64,000 nucleotides of DNA, from contig VWZL01005205.1 in the NCBI GenBank assembly GCA_013396915.1, positions 620,001 to 684,000 of the forward strand, written 5' to 3'. Shown here one piece after another: positions 13,121 to 26,257 of the stretch. The DNA comes from Stercorarius parasiticus (Eukaryota > Chordata > Aves > Charadriiformes > Stercorariidae). Each line of letters begins with the position of its first letter. Within the stretch, counting starts at the first letter, position 1. The position numbers were made by a program, and so were the translations under genes. The notes beneath the pieces were generated by a model, which worked only from the letters and a program-made list of their open reading frames with translations, made no database searches and had not been told where the DNA came from.

Positions 13121-13440
13121 GCACCGGAGCCTTCCCGGCCCGTTCGGCCCTGGCCCCCGCCCGCGGGGGGAGCGGGGCCGAGCCGCGGCCGGCATGGGGA
13201 CGATTCTGCGCGTTTAGTACTTCGGGGCTTTTCCTCCCTTTCCTCGGAATAAAAAGAGAAGTTGCGAAGCTCCTTTTACCCATTAGAGGGCAGAAATGTA
13301 ACAGCAATGACCGCGCAGAGCGCGGCGCGGGAGCTGCGCACACCGCACCGCGCTGTACCGCACCTCCCCGCACCGCACGGCCCCAGCCGGCAAACCCGGG
13401 CGCTACCGCAAACCCTGTGTAGTCTAGACCGGAATGCGTG
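13120..13440. promoter_or_regulatory. Small CpG island, orphan promoter or enhancer candidate
   Basis: Counting by eye, 13141-13440 holds about 36 CpG dinucleotides in 300 bases, against only a handful per kilobase on either side. The densest parts are 13141-13195 and 13320-13350. In birds and mammals such islands usually mark promoters or unmethylated regulatory elements, but no recognisable coding gene starts here on either strand. Candidates are the start of a long non-coding RNA or a distal element for miR-146a or ATP10B. A CTCF-like motif lies inside it. Overlapping open frames of 60-190 codons run through the island, as expected where stop codons are rare in GC-rich DNA. Confidence 0.7.
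13279..13293 (+). promoter_or_regulatory. CTCF-like binding motif
   Basis: CCATTAGAGGGCAGA agrees with the vertebrate CTCF core consensus (CCASYAGRKGGCRSY) at 13 of 15 positions, including the central AGAGGGCA. It sits inside the CpG island, between a miRNA gene and a convergent flippase gene. That would suit an insulator or loop anchor, but occupancy is not shown by sequence. Confidence 0.5.
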
Positions 13441-16400
13441 TTAATGCACTCCCGTTTCTCAAAAAAAATAAAGCTCTTCGTTTCAGAAGGCGGAGGGAAG
13501 GGAAAGGGGGGCAAACTGGGGTATGGGCATCTAGTGAAATAGGTTGCTAAGCGTCTGTCAAGAATTTTAGGGGAAGAAACAGAATGAACCTTTGCCAGTT
13601 AATTCTATTGGTAGAAATTGTGAAGGGGAAGGCAGGTTTGCTCTAGGAATATTTGTTTTAGCAAATAATTTACAGGTGGTATTGGAAGAAGGGGTAAAGT
13701 CAGTAAAGGGGTATTTTCAAAACCATTACTTCCACTGGCTGGCACTGGGAATTTGTCCCACTCCGTTCCTGGACTCCACAGGAGAAGAAATTCAGTGATC
13801 GCAGGCTTGTTTAATCAAAATAGCTCTGCAGTTGCCTTTGCTTCAGGGATTGTGTGTTTGCACAGAAGATTGCTCATCTGAACCTCAGAAGCACTCACTC
13901 CATCTCCTTCCCCCTTCCCCGAAGGAGCCTGGTTTGCAGCAGCCTGTAGCTCCCTTTTGTCAAGCTGCCTGCAGAGCTACTTGGGAAGCTGAACACAGCT
14001 CTCCAGATTTATTAAAATGCATTGCTTGCTTTTTGTCAGCAGTGCTGATGTCGGTAAGAACAACAGGGCAAACACCTTAATAGGCAAGCCAAGAGCCTAT
14101 GTAGTGTTTATCTCACACACACACAGAGTTTGGATATAGCTCAGCTATTGCGTTACAGGCAGTAGTGGTATTAGCTTTGAATGGTGTTGGAATTAAGTAC
14201 AACTGGGCCTGTGTAGAAGCCTAGATAGCTGCTGAGCTTAATGCTGAGCTGCAGAGCCGATTGCCTCCAGGGCTGGAAGTCTGACCCCAGACGCAGTGCG
14301 GAGCATCCTTACAGGTGCAGATCTTTGGGGGCAGCATTGTAGCGAAAGAAAACTTTTAGCTGGCTCGGGCTGGACACAGAGGCTGAAAGACCCTGTCACC
14401 ATGGAGGTATGGAGTGCTGTGAGGGCTGGTACTGTGTGTCTGCCACTCTCCATCCACATTGATGAAATAAAAGAGAAAGAGGCAGCTCTTCAGGTGCTTT
14501 GCTAGGAGAACATATTACAGAAATAGAAACAATTCACCCGGCATTGCCCTTCTGTGGGTAGAGCCGCCTTTCCACAATGCACAGAAGCACCAAAAATGCT
14601 CCCTCTCCACATACAGGAGAGAGAATAGTCTCCTCTGCTAACCATACTATAGAACTCCTCCAATTAGTTAATAATTTTAATGGTAGGGGTTTTTTTTGGA
14701 TCTGAAAAGCTACGTCCGCTGTCCAAATCATCTAGGTCTTTTTTATGTAAATAAATATTACAAATACACACCAGAGAACTAGAGCCTCACTGAATAGCTG
14801 CACAAAGAGGCTGAAGGATAGCACTGAATTGATGAAATAAAAATACATCTGTGGATGTAGACGGATCTCACCTGTGGGAGTTGAAGTCCCTTTTGTCTGA
14901 ATGTCTAGTTGTGACCAAGTGGCGTTTGCATCCCATCTGGAAAGGTAGAGACATTTGTTTAAAACGCTTAACCTTTGTTTAAGAGTTGCTTCAGTAATGA
15001 CTCATGGAGGAGACTGCAGTGAATTGAATCACTACTTGAATTGTCTACCGTGTGAAGAATTTACTTGCAGAAAAAAGGTTAGTGAAAAACTTCTAAGGTC
15101 TAAGGTGATCACAGCCCAAACTGCTGTAATCATTTTAACTTGCTAACTGCTGCGGGCTGGGCTCAGCCCCACTGCCGATGGCATTTTCCACTGCAAGATT
15201 GTTCTCCTACTTTTCTTCGGATCATGTTGGTATTGCCCAACGTCGAAATATAGAGTAACTCAATGTTTCCATTCAGTGCTTTTGTATGTAAAATGTGTTG
15301 ATCAGTTCTAAGCAGCAGAGCATCTTCTATAAGTGGATATTTTGGCGCCTCCTTTGGTCTGTAGCTATTTCAACTTTTCCTGAGCTGTTTGAAGGCGAAA
15401 CATGTCCTGGCACAGAAAGCAGAGCTGCAGCGGTCCCACTGCTCAAAGGTACTGAGGTATCTTCAGCTGGTGGGACTCCTCCATCAAAGGACTCCAGGCC
15501 TACATGGACATGCCGAAATTGCGGTGGTAACATTGCAGATGTGATTTCCTGTGTCAAAAAGGAGGTGCTTCGTTCCTAGCAGATGAAGGATTGGATCAGA
15601 AAGGTGAGGACTTTCTGAGGAGGTTGAAATTTTAGCCTTCGAGGAGAACAGCTATTATGGTGAAGCTGGGCCTACGGATGGCAAGGGCAAGAGGATAAGG
15701 TCTAACCAGGGGTGTCTGTGAGCAGTCTCAACAGAGAGTATCCAAGATATCGGTGACTCCAATAAGCCATATAGGCAGCCCTGCTCCTTTCTGCGCTGTT
15801 GAGTAAGCCAGTCCTGCCCAACAGAACTCACACAGCCTCCCACAGCAGAACAAACAGCCTCCAACACCTCCATTTGTACCCAAAGAGGGGTGCTGCCTTG
15901 GAAGCTGTGAGGGAGGAAGGGAATCATCAGACGGCTCTGTCTCTGTAGGCAGAGCTGCCTGGTGCAGCCCATGTCCTGCAATCCTCTCAGCCTGTGCTGA
16001 TCACGGGCTGCGGGAAGGGCCTGCACACAAGGCAGGGCTGTCTCATTCCATCAACTTTCCTTGCTCTTAATTGCCTGAGTGTTGGACATCTAATTTTGAA
16101 TCAGGCCAGAGAGAGTCTTGCACCTCCAAAGTAACTAGGTGGAGAGACCAAGCATTTAATGGGAATCTGAGTAACCTGTTAGATGGTGGGGGGGTGACAA
16201 AACCTCAAGTCCTCACAGTGAGTGATGAAATAATTACATCATAACTGGCAAAGCTGCTGATTTTAAGGAGGATAAATTTCCCAAGGGCAATACTAAGGTG
16301 ACAAGCTTTCAGCTCTAGTGTGTCATTTACTGCTCTTCCCTGTGTTGATTCTTATAGTGGTTTCTGTGGAGCAAGTGGCTACTCAGCAAAATTAATGTGG

Positions 16401-18072
16401 CAGAATGAGACCCTCAGATGGGGTCTGGGATTTCATCACTAAGCTTTTCACATATTTCAAGAAACACGTTAATGCTAGGCGAGACCATTTATCAATTCCT
16501 TACGAGTTTGTTTCCCAGCCCACACCACAAAAAATTCACCCAGGGGTTCTTGCAGTGCTTCCAGGAGTTATTGGCAGAAGCAGCTCCCTGGAGCTAAAGT
16601 GGAAGAGACTATTTAATGTGACTAAAGTTCAAAAAATGCTTCTCTCCTTTCTGATACAAATTATCTGTGATGAATTACCACTTCTCCTCGGGTTAGAATA
16701 TAAGCCCAACAGTTTCTACCTGGCAACCTTTAATAGCTGTGCATATGCAGCCTCTTTGCTCTGCGACCCAGGAGAATGGCTTCTTAATATTCCTCTTAAA
16801 GACTTAGCGCTTGTGTTGGGTTTCCTGTAAATTCATAGTGTTTCATTTGCAGCCAAACTGCAACAAAACCCACATAACTATTAGGAAGCCTTGCACGTAG
16901 ATACAGAAAATGCAGCCACAAGATTGCTAAATAGAAATTGCTCTATCTTTAAATGATCATGAGCTGTCAGCTGTTCCTTTGTTCGGATTATTATAGACAC
17001 ACATAAAACATTTGATTGAATGCTCAAGTTTTCACCAGCTAGAATCCAGACGGATGCCTGATAAAATAACAAACACACCCCACTCCACCCCTCCTCAAAA
17101 TCCCCTTCCTGCTTCAGCTGAATTTCTCCCTGCATTGAAGCCAGTATTTCATGGACTAAATTGGACAAAGCAAGCAAACAATCTCCTTCGCATTGATTTC
17201 CAAATCAAATCATTGTTAATCACATCAATATTCCCAGCTGATTCGACAGTCTCGGAGGCCAGCTTTCTGGCTCAAACAAGCTTGTCTGTATGGATGCCAT
17301 GGAGCCCTCTGTGTGTGCCGCCCAGATTCGCTATTAATTATTGTTGGAAACATTCAGGTCTGATTCTCTCACCTCTTCTTTCCCCCTCCTTTCCCCTCAC
17401 GCAGCAAGGAAGAAACAGAAATACCATTCTTCACTTGACATCAGATTTCTAACCTCTCTGTGATGTGAAGGGGGCAGCTGCCTACTGCTAAAATACAGAT
17501 CCAGGGTACCACTGGCTTACCTGTAAGCAGCCACAATACCTCAGCTGCTGGGAATCGTGGCAGACATTTTGATGTGGTGAGCTGGTAATTTCTGGGGCTA
17601 AACTGTGCTGTTTTGTGGTGCAACTCTGAAAGGGGATGGGAGAGCTTGGGGGGCATCAGAGCCTGCCTCCTCAGGCTGTGCTGACTGTGGAGCAGAAGCC
17701 TGCTCCTGCAGACATTTGTCCAAAGGATTGATTTCAAATCCATGTGTATCTCTTTATGCTCAGTGACGCGCGTCTCATGCTTTAAACTAAGCAAGTGCCT
17801 GTGCTTTGGGAGAATGGCAACTGGGGCAGAACCAGTGGAGCTGTGGGCTGATGGTGGCAGGAGCAGCACCGGCGTTGGCAGCCCACTGCGGAAAGGGATG
17901 CTGGCAGGACCCAGCAGGAACTCGAAATCAGCTCCTGCCCCCCCAGCAGCAAGTCAGGTCTCACCACAGGTGGTGAACAACTCCTTCCCTCCTTTGCAAA
18001 AGAGGGACCAGAAAGGAAGAAAAGGTGGCAGATTCAAACATGACCGTTTCCAGCAATAACGAGAAACCCCAG

Positions 18073-18090
18073 CAGTGTGTGCACACACTG
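18073..18090. repeat. Perfect 18-bp palindrome
   Basis: CAGTGTGTGCACACACTG is identical to its own reverse complement. It is built from a GT run meeting an AC run and lies just before a longer CA-rich tract, so microsatellite slippage is the simplest origin. Confidence 0.85.
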
Positions 18091-21000
18091 GCAAAGCAGC
18101 ACACACAAACACACACAGAGCACATCGCGGTCCATTTTAGTGGAGCCTGTCTGATACCAGATTAATGGTCAGTCTGAAACGGAGCGAATGAGCATTGGAG
18201 ACTGAAATACCTTCTCCTGCTTAGCCACAGCTCACAGGAACTCTGGCTATGCACACGTGGGCACAGCTGGTTGGGAAAGCATATGCTGCCCATTTGACAT
18301 GTAATAAATTTACCCTGTCCGATAAGCAAGACTTCAGGACTATATCTGTGGCATCTATTAAGAATGGCAAATTAATTAAAAGTATGAACTAATTAACCTT
18401 GCTGCTCTCTGCCTCTTCCTTTGCCAGGGCAGTGAGACTCATCCTGCTGTAAGCCCCGCAGCAGCCTGCGCTGTGTCCCGGGCAGCCCCGGTTTTGCTAA
18501 TGGCCCACGCGCTGCTCCTGGCGTATCTGGGGACCGAGGTGCCCTCTGCTTAATGAGGGCACTGACAGTTTGATCGTGCTTTCTGTAAAAGTGTTCTCTC
18601 TTGTGCCTTTACTGAAATTGTCTGTGGACTGGTTATAATAAGGCCCTAGGCCAGCGTGGGAGCTGTAGAGTAGGGTCGCCAGCAGAGGCTGAGATTGGAA
18701 CAGGGCTTTGAGGGGTCTCTGCCTTAGAAATGGAAACCTGATGAGGCGAAGAAGGCTCTAGAAAGAGACATAAAGTTCTCTTAAGATGGTTGAGCTGAAT
18801 TTACAGAGTGTTGGTGCAACATACAGCCCTTTGAACTATCCTTTAGCAGAGTATCCTTTTGCATACCCTCAAGGAAGCTTTAGCCAAGGGGAAATTGGGG
18901 CTAACTTCATCTCCGCCGCAGTTAACCTGCTAGAGACCACTGTGTCCTCTGCAAAGGGCAGAGCCGGTGAGCACAGCAGGAGGCTCTGCAGTGGCTGCAC
19001 AATCAGTCCATGTCAGCGCTACAGGTGGCTTCACCCCGTGAGAGCTAGTCTTTATTCGCTTGCTGTCACATTCTCCTGTCTGCTCACTTGTGAATCAAAT
19101 TGCCATGTTCTCTGATGATAATGTTTTACTCCTCCAAAAGTTACTGTTTGCACAGTGGCGTCTGTGCAATGCTATTTTCCCCTCTGAATAATCATTTTCA
19201 TAATCTGAAACTGAAAAGAAAACCCAAACAACTACCATGGAAGAGAGGAAAATTCTCATGGAATAAATCTCCATAGGCTCAGTTAAATTTCCCTGTAAAT
19301 GCATATTACTTCTGGAGCTTCCCGTGAAGGCAGCAATGAGTAGAATTATTCTGCTCAGTTTTTACCTACTGACCCTACCAAACACTTGGCTCAGCATGCT
19401 ATCAGAGGTGGTGTAGAGCTGATGCATTCGCTATTTTCTGTTTAATAGAGCTGATATTCAAATCGAGTGATGTCCCTTGTCACAAATATAATTTCGTCCT
19501 TCTACCGCACTTGCCAAGAACAATGCAATGGCCTCACTGTTAGATACTGTGCTTGGTTCATTACTTTAAAATATGTTAGCACTTTGTTCATAATAGGTTT
19601 GATGGCTTAAACAATATAGGTGCTGAATTTTTAATGGTAACAATAAGGTATTTATTTTATTTGTATTTGAAGAAGGAACAGGAAGCACAAGCACCTTGTG
19701 AAAAAGCTTGTTTTTGTGAGACTAAGTCCAGTTTTGCAGCTGTGCTAGATCATGCCAGCACCCTTTTTTGAGGTGACCCGAAAATACAGCAATCACTACA
19801 GGTGATTTGTCATTTAAGGGTGTTATGAAAAATACTTCAGGGGCTCTCACAGCACGTGGGTGAGTTTCACCTTTAACCTTGCAGCCCAGCAGAGAGGGTC
19901 TGGCCAGCCATAGGCTCCAAGCTGCATGCAGAGGGAGAAAATCTTGCCAGTGCTCAAAGCATCTGTAAATCAGTGGCAGAGATGTTTCCTGTGGGGGTGC
20001 TAAATCTGATGTAGGAGCACAGGCATGGGTGGGGATTTCAGGATCATGTGGCCATTGGTACCATCTCCCCTATTTCCTTCTGGTCTATTGAGTGCTATAT
20101 TCAGGTCTGGTGTGTCCAATTGATAGTGAGATTGAAACCCTACCGAGTGTCCCAAAATTATCCTGCAAGGAGCAGAGCATGAAGCTGCAGCAGGGTAGGA
20201 GGGAGGGGACCAGCTGAGGGTCCTCGCAGCGTGGAGCAGCTCACAGCATCCCATGCTGCCAAGGTGCTGTGCTGGTTGGCTCCTTACTGAGGAGTTTGGA
20301 GGTACAGCCAGTGATAAATAGCATTACGGGATGTTTCATACATAAAGCATCACTGCCTTGCAGGGCCACCAGGCTTCCTGGAGAGAAGCACAGGGGTATT
20401 TCTGGACGTCAGTCCCTCTGCTCATGGTGGGCCTTCAGCTCCCCTTGCATGGCTGCTGCCCCTTCTCCTCCTCGCCCAGCCCCACACCAGCTCCTTTCCT
20501 CAGGGCAACTGCATGTTCCTGTTGACATGCCCACAAATGGCTTCACTGGTCTTTCCCCTGCTTGGAAAAAAGTTCAGAGGCTGCACAAAATTTCCATATT
20601 ACAACAGGAATCTGGGGGTTTCCCTGGGCAGGACTCCCCAGTGGCGTGTGGGGAGAGGCAATGTTCTAAGGAAGGAACATCTGAGTGTATTATTTCTGCA
20701 AAAAAACAAAAAATATTTTACTTTTAAAGCTTTATGCACAAAATTTGGCTTCCTCTGAAACTGGAAATTGTCTCACAGCAACATATGCTAATTCATTAGA
20801 TGAATTTCATTCATTGAAATGTGAACTAGAGTAATTTCTTCCTACTTTTGAATGCAAATTGCAATTCAGCCTTAACTATGGCGGTATTCCCATTACACAG
20901 GGCTGAAGAATGTCTATAATATTTACTTTATTCTTGCTTTTAACTTAGCAAAATCTTTTCTCAATAAGCTTCATCTCATCCCGCAGAAGCCTTTTGTGGT

Positions 21001-24000
21001 GTTCCTCACATAGCAGTTTTGCACCGAGGGCTTGTCCCAGCCCGTCTGGTAACAGCACCGCCTGGGACATAAGTCTCCTGGACACCTGGGGGTACCAGAA
21101 AGGACGTATTGTGGCTTACAGTTCCATTCTTGTTTCATTCCTGGTGGGAACTGGGTCTGTCCAACCTGCAGCAGTCTAATACCCACAGAGCAGGGGCCTG
21201 CTGAGGCATAGCCAATATCTGGCATATTTTCACTTTGATTTAAATGAGTAATTACTTAGTTAATAAATAGAGGAATTTGCTTCTATTTCAATTTGCAATT
21301 TGAATTAATGATTCTTCCAGCAAAAAGAAACTACCCCAATAACAATGTCTTTATAACCACAAGGTTTCTCTTTGAACTGCTTATGAAATTGCTGCATAAC
21401 TTCCATCAGTACTGAACTTGTACTGAGCATCGTAAGCATTGAAAGAAAGAAGAGGAATAGTGAGAGGGAGAGGAGAGACATCGAATGAAGTAATGAAGTT
21501 TGCTTCCCCCCATATATTAGTTTGTTTCTTAAAAATTGTGTTGATAACATTTTTCTTCTCACGGTAGACTTGCCTGTGTATTTACGTGTGTTATTCTCTC
21601 TGTGTGAGGCTAAAGTCTGCCTGAAATCATTCACTGAAAACAATTGTTTGGACATCCCTCCATGTACTTTAAAAGGTGATAAAGTACAAGATTTTCGTTA
21701 TTGTTCAGCTCACATCTGGAGCTGACTCCAGCCCATGTCTGGCACTCCAAGTCAACAGCCTCACTCTGTATTCCACCCTCATCTTTTCCTTTCCTGAGCT
21801 TATTCTGTCTGACTTGATACTGCCGGGTGGTGTAGTCGCAGGAGGAATTGTGTGCAGGAGAGAGGGCTCCGGTTTGTGGTAGGAAGCTGGTGTGAGGAAT
21901 TAAAGCTCCTGTTGTGACAGAAATGGCAACAAAAGCAGAAAACTTCCTCATGCAGAAGGAAAAAATGTCTTTGTGATAACTGCGACAGTCAGAGGTGATA
22001 CATGGGTATCGAGCAACGGCTTTCACACTAATTTCCAAAGTGCTGTTAATGGCAGGCTAGGTCAGGTCTTGCAACTTCCTTGCCAAAGGCTGCCTGGGGA
22101 GGTTGCTGCCCACCGCTGCGGCTGGCTGACGGGACTTGTTCCCACATACGTTTTAGCATAATGGGCAAGGAGCAAACAAATCCTCTCTAATGCACTCCCC
22201 TCCCATTCCAAAATCCTGAAGGTTTTGTGTGACAATTGCAGATAAGAAGGAAAACCATCCCAAGCTTCCCCCTGGCCACCAGAGCCATACTGTCTGTCAG
22301 GCAACAGGAGCTGCCCCTTAAACAACCTAATTTCCCCACCATATAGCATCGTTGCTGCAACCTCCCACTGCCGTCACCCATCTCTGAAGGGCTCTTGTTG
22401 CCCAGTCTGTAGATGCTTGAAAGAAAATCCCTCAACCTTAAAATTGCTTATGGTAAAAAGCTCCAATTTATCGATGTCACTGTCTCAACAGACCAAACCA
22501 TCTCAGGAGTTCAAGAATAAAACTGGTGTACACTGGTGTGACTGGTTATGGGGTGAGGGAAGGAGCAAAGACTGGCAGAGAATACAAAGAAGTTGTGTTT
22601 GAAGGAAAGGCATCTTAACAAACAGCCTTAATCTTCACCTTTCAGTATTTAAGTCACAGTACAGCTTCCTGCCGTTATTAGAGCAATTAAAATGCAATTA
22701 CTTTTTCATCTTTATTTCAGTTGTTGAATAATTAAAGCCACTTTACATCAAGGGTGATCCATAGAGGAAGTCATTTTGCATGTGAAAAGCTGCAAAGGCT
22801 GGAAGACTTTGGGGTATCGGCAGTCAGCAGCGAACAACTGAGTTTGGTAATGCTACAGTAAGCCGCCTCCTTTGCGCAGCTCTACTGGATCATGGAAGGA
22901 GGCCAACTGCTGGATTTCTGTACTTTATCTTGATTAAACGGCTGTTTCAATTTGGTATTCACTCCTTTCATATTTGTAATCACTTTAAGATTTTCATTTT
23001 ATAGTATTCACTTATTTAACTGCTTGTTTCCTGCCAAGTCTAAAAAAAGAAAGGCTTTTCCCTCCCTTCTCCTTTCTGAGCTGCAATAAAAGCAAGAGTT
23101 TACACAAAATTACTTCTATATTTAAAGTCTCCTGATGTAAATCTCTGATCGCTTTAAATAGTCAGAGCTGGTAGATATCGCAAGTAAGTATTGCAGTGAA
23201 AGATCCTGAGCTGCTGGGGGAGGCTGACAACTGCTGAGTGCGTGGGCAGGCTGATGGGTGTCCCTGGGCATGGAGAGGGGACCCATGGGACCTGTGCAAG
23301 TGCCGCTCCCCCAGATCCTCCAGAATATTTTGGGGATTGCTGTGATTCCTTTTCAGCTGTGTGCTGTGTGCCCCCCGAAGGCTCCTGCAGCGCTGTGGCA
23401 TTGGGAATGGGAGAGCCGAGGCTGCCGGAGGCTCCGTATCATGGGCACTTCTCCAGAGATGCAGGAAGAGGAGAGCTCTCCCTACGGCGCTCCAGTGGTT
23501 GCCAGACTGCCAGCAGCAGAAAAATAACTCCCTTTTGGTTCCTTATCACCCAAATCAAATATCATCCGCCTTGTATCTTAGCCAAGGTAATGGGAAAAGA
23601 ACAGTCTAAATGTGCTGGGAAGGATGAAACCCTCTCAGGTTTTAATTTTATTGTTAGAGACTAAGGAAATATACTCTCATGCGTTTACTGGACTAGTTAG
23701 CTTTACCACACTCATTTGCGAACACTTTCTTATTGATATTGAGGGAAGTAGTTTAAAGAAAGTGAGCATCAGGAAAGTTAGAAATCATCTGAGCTGCTTT
23801 GGAGCAAATCAAAAGTAGTGAGCAAATTTCTGTGTATTGCCTGTTGACCAACGGGTTCTGCCATTCTTGTCCCTTAGCAAAACCAGTGAAATGCTTTGGG
23901 ATCTGCAGAGGTGGTGGCATTGAGTCACGTGAGAAATCGGTAAACTCAAGGGTCACCGCTAGAAATTTCTCCAGTGGACGGTATCACTCAGCTCACCTAG

Positions 24001-24588
24001 GACACAGTTTTTCAGATTACAGCCTAATAGCTAGGGCAGCTAATCTTATCTGTCCCACAATTGCACTGTGCTGTAAACTGTATTTTAGGGACAAACAGCT
24101 TTTGAACTGCCTGTCTAACTAATCTGTGAATCCAGTCCTAGGGAAACTTATTGTGAAACATTTTTTGCTTTTTTGCTCCCCAGTGTTGACTGGTTTTAGC
24201 ACATACCTTCCGAGGGCACAGGGAAGGGCAGGAAGACTGGCCAAATAGCAGACTTGCAGAAAATCAAATTGGTCCTAAAACTTGGCTGGTTGCAAAAATT
24301 TATCAAAAGAAAAGGCAGCAGTGGCACAGCCCTGCTGTAGCTGACCCACCGACAGTGGGGGCTAAAGTCTGCTTTTGCCTGTGCTCAGCTGCAGTGCTGC
24401 AGCGTGGCATTTGCTGGACCCGTTCCTGGTGTATGTGGGCACGAGAGTCTAACAGGGTGCTGGGGAAATGACCACCCAAAGAAAACTCTGGTTTCTTGAT
24501 ATATACACTAGTCAAAAGCGAAGGCACTCACATAAGAAAAGTAAGAAGGAAAGTTGTGAGCCTGTGGGACATTTGAATTTAAAATAGG

Positions 24589-24636
24589 ATCTGGTTGGGA
24601 TCAGCATCTGGTTGGGATTTGCGTCTGATTGCTGAT
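24589..24636 (+). repeat. 17-bp imperfect tandem repeat
   Basis: ATCTGGTTGGGATCAGC (24589-24605) is followed directly by ATCTGGTTGGGATTTGC (24606-24622), which differs at two positions, and then by a degraded partial third copy (GTCTGATTGCTGAT). Confidence 0.75.
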
Positions 24637-25301
24637 AGACTTCCAGGAACTGGTCAGTCCTTGGCACAAACCTGGCCTAAAGGACCAGGACTGTGTAACT
24701 GCAGGGACTGTATTTTTCTAGATTTTCCTGACTATCAAAAGTCTCATTTTCTTTCTTTCTTTCTAAATAAATATACTCAGAAAATGTTACAAAGAGCAGT
24801 GAGTGGTAGGACTGCAAGTTGAGAGTCTCCCACTTCCTACTTTTCTTAAGTTATAGCGAAAAGGATGATGAAATGAGGGACAGATACTGTGAGGGGAAAT
24901 CTAAAATCTGTAGTAAGAGTAGTTCATCTAAAAATACTGGAGTCCAAAGGCTCCTTACAATATGTGGGTTTTTCACATTCAAAAAGCAGTAGTGCATTTG
25001 TGGCCTTGATGGTGGCTGAGGTCTGAAAAACCCTCGCTATCCTTTCTATGGATTTTCTTTAGCCTTCTAAATCTCAGTGATATGAATCAATCATATCTGA
25101 GCACCTCTGTAAAAATCTCACGTCCTTCCCACTATGAGTTTCACCCATCATTCCCTTTTTCAATCAATAGAACAAAAGCCAACTTCAATCTTCATTCATA
25201 ATTGGTACAAAAAACAAGTTTGAGGTTTGAAAAGAAAGTTTTGCTCATTTCTTCTTAACTCAATGCCTTTCCCTTCCCTCTTCTCCCCCCAGCATATCTA
25301 T

Positions 25302-25431
25302 TTTCTGCCCAGGCTTGGTAATAAGAGGGGCCTGGCAAGAGAGTATGAGTTCTTATGGGGTTTCTGACACCGCAGGAAACAGCACCAGCCTTGCCTTTCA
25401 TTATAACTGAAAACATTTTAAGGACATGTGT
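25302..25431 (+). repeat. 130-bp direct repeat, copy 1
   Basis: This block starts TTTCTGCCCAGGC, ends AAGGACATGTGT and recurs 826 bases downstream. The two copies are the same length and differ at four positions that I counted (about 97% identity), without gaps. The flanks on both sides differ at once. It matches no repeat family that I can name. The minus-strand reading frame is open in both copies, but three of the four changes alter the peptide and I see no splice context, so coding is unlikely. Confidence 0.9.
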
Positions 25432-26127
25432 GAACAGAAACCCTCTGAGATTTACCGAGATGGAAGTGTTGAATGACCAAGCAAATGCTGGAGCGGTCAT
25501 CTGAGCTGGCTCTCCAGAGGCACCGTCACCTCTTGGTTGTACAGATGATTGGCACAAAGCTTCATTACATCAGACCCCAGGTAACGCCTAACTTGAGCTT
25601 TTTATAGACCACCTGCTCAGGAAGTTTCATGGACATCACCAGTGGTAAGATCAATGTTTAAAGGGCCTGTGGGATTTCAGGGGTGTTTGGACTTGGGGGA
25701 TGGAGTCTGAGAATCTTCATGGCTCTTTGACACCGCAAGCGTTGTGAAGCATGGACACCAGGTCAGAGTGATCTCAGGGTCATTCATAACCATTAATGAA
25801 CGGCCCAACCTTTCTGCACAGTGGAGGTTTGGCTTTGCTGTGATTTTTGCAGCAGGGAAGAATGTTAAAGAGCAGATAAAGGAAAATACAGATTTGTGTT
25901 TGGTTTGTACTTGAGTGACTGGAGCCCAGTCCCATAGCCCAGGAGCCGGCATCTCTGTAGCCCTGTGTGCTCAGAATGAGGGGACAGAAAAGGAGGTGGC
26001 ATGAGTAAGGAGAGCATGTCACTGCTGCGGGAACACTGGGAGCTTTAGGTGAAAATTAGAGCAAAGCTTGGATTGTTATGCTTGTTAAAATTAAGGCTAG
26101 CTGATTCCTTCACTTGCTTTTCACTGG
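25432..26127. other. Unique spacer between the two 130-bp copies
   Basis: I see no gene, and neither copy extends into this stretch. It separates the two copies by 696 bases, so the duplication is dispersed rather than tandem. Confidence 0.6.
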
Positions 26128-26257
26128 TTTCTGCCCAGGCTTGGTAATAAGAGGGGCCTGGCAAGACAGTATGAGTTCTCATGGGGTTTCTGACACCACG
26201 GGAAACAGCACCAGCCTTGCCTTTCATTATAACTGAAAACATTTTAAGGACATGTGT
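26128..26257 (+). repeat. 130-bp direct repeat, copy 2
   Basis: This copy has the same orientation as the block at 25302-25431 and carries four substitutions: G/C and T/C in the middle third, then G/A and A/G near CACCRC. Sequence similarity starts at TTTCTGCCC and stops right after ATGTGT. The high identity implies a recent local duplication, gene conversion between copies, or two insertions of a young element. Confidence 0.9.

Larger units (their letters stand above)
13441..25301. other. Non-coding intergenic stretch
   Basis: No gene recognised. There are short (CA)n-type tracts at about 14112-14124 and 18100-18120, a perfect 18-bp palindrome at 18073-18090 and a small 17-bp tandem repeat at 24589-24622. 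Sub-regions such as 16600-17350 are CpG-poor and dense in homeodomain-like AATTA/ATTAAT motifs, which resembles conserved non-coding elements, but conservation cannot be judged from one sequence. Confidence 0.5.

Noticed and set aside
12942..13514. 190-codon open frame on the minus strand across the CpG island
   Set aside because: Stop codons are rare in CpG-rich DNA, the peptide has no recognisable domain, and other frames are open over the same island.
16405..17452. Two open frames of 141 and 146 codons in one region
   Set aside because: No protein family matches. The motif texture suggests regulatory rather than coding sequence.
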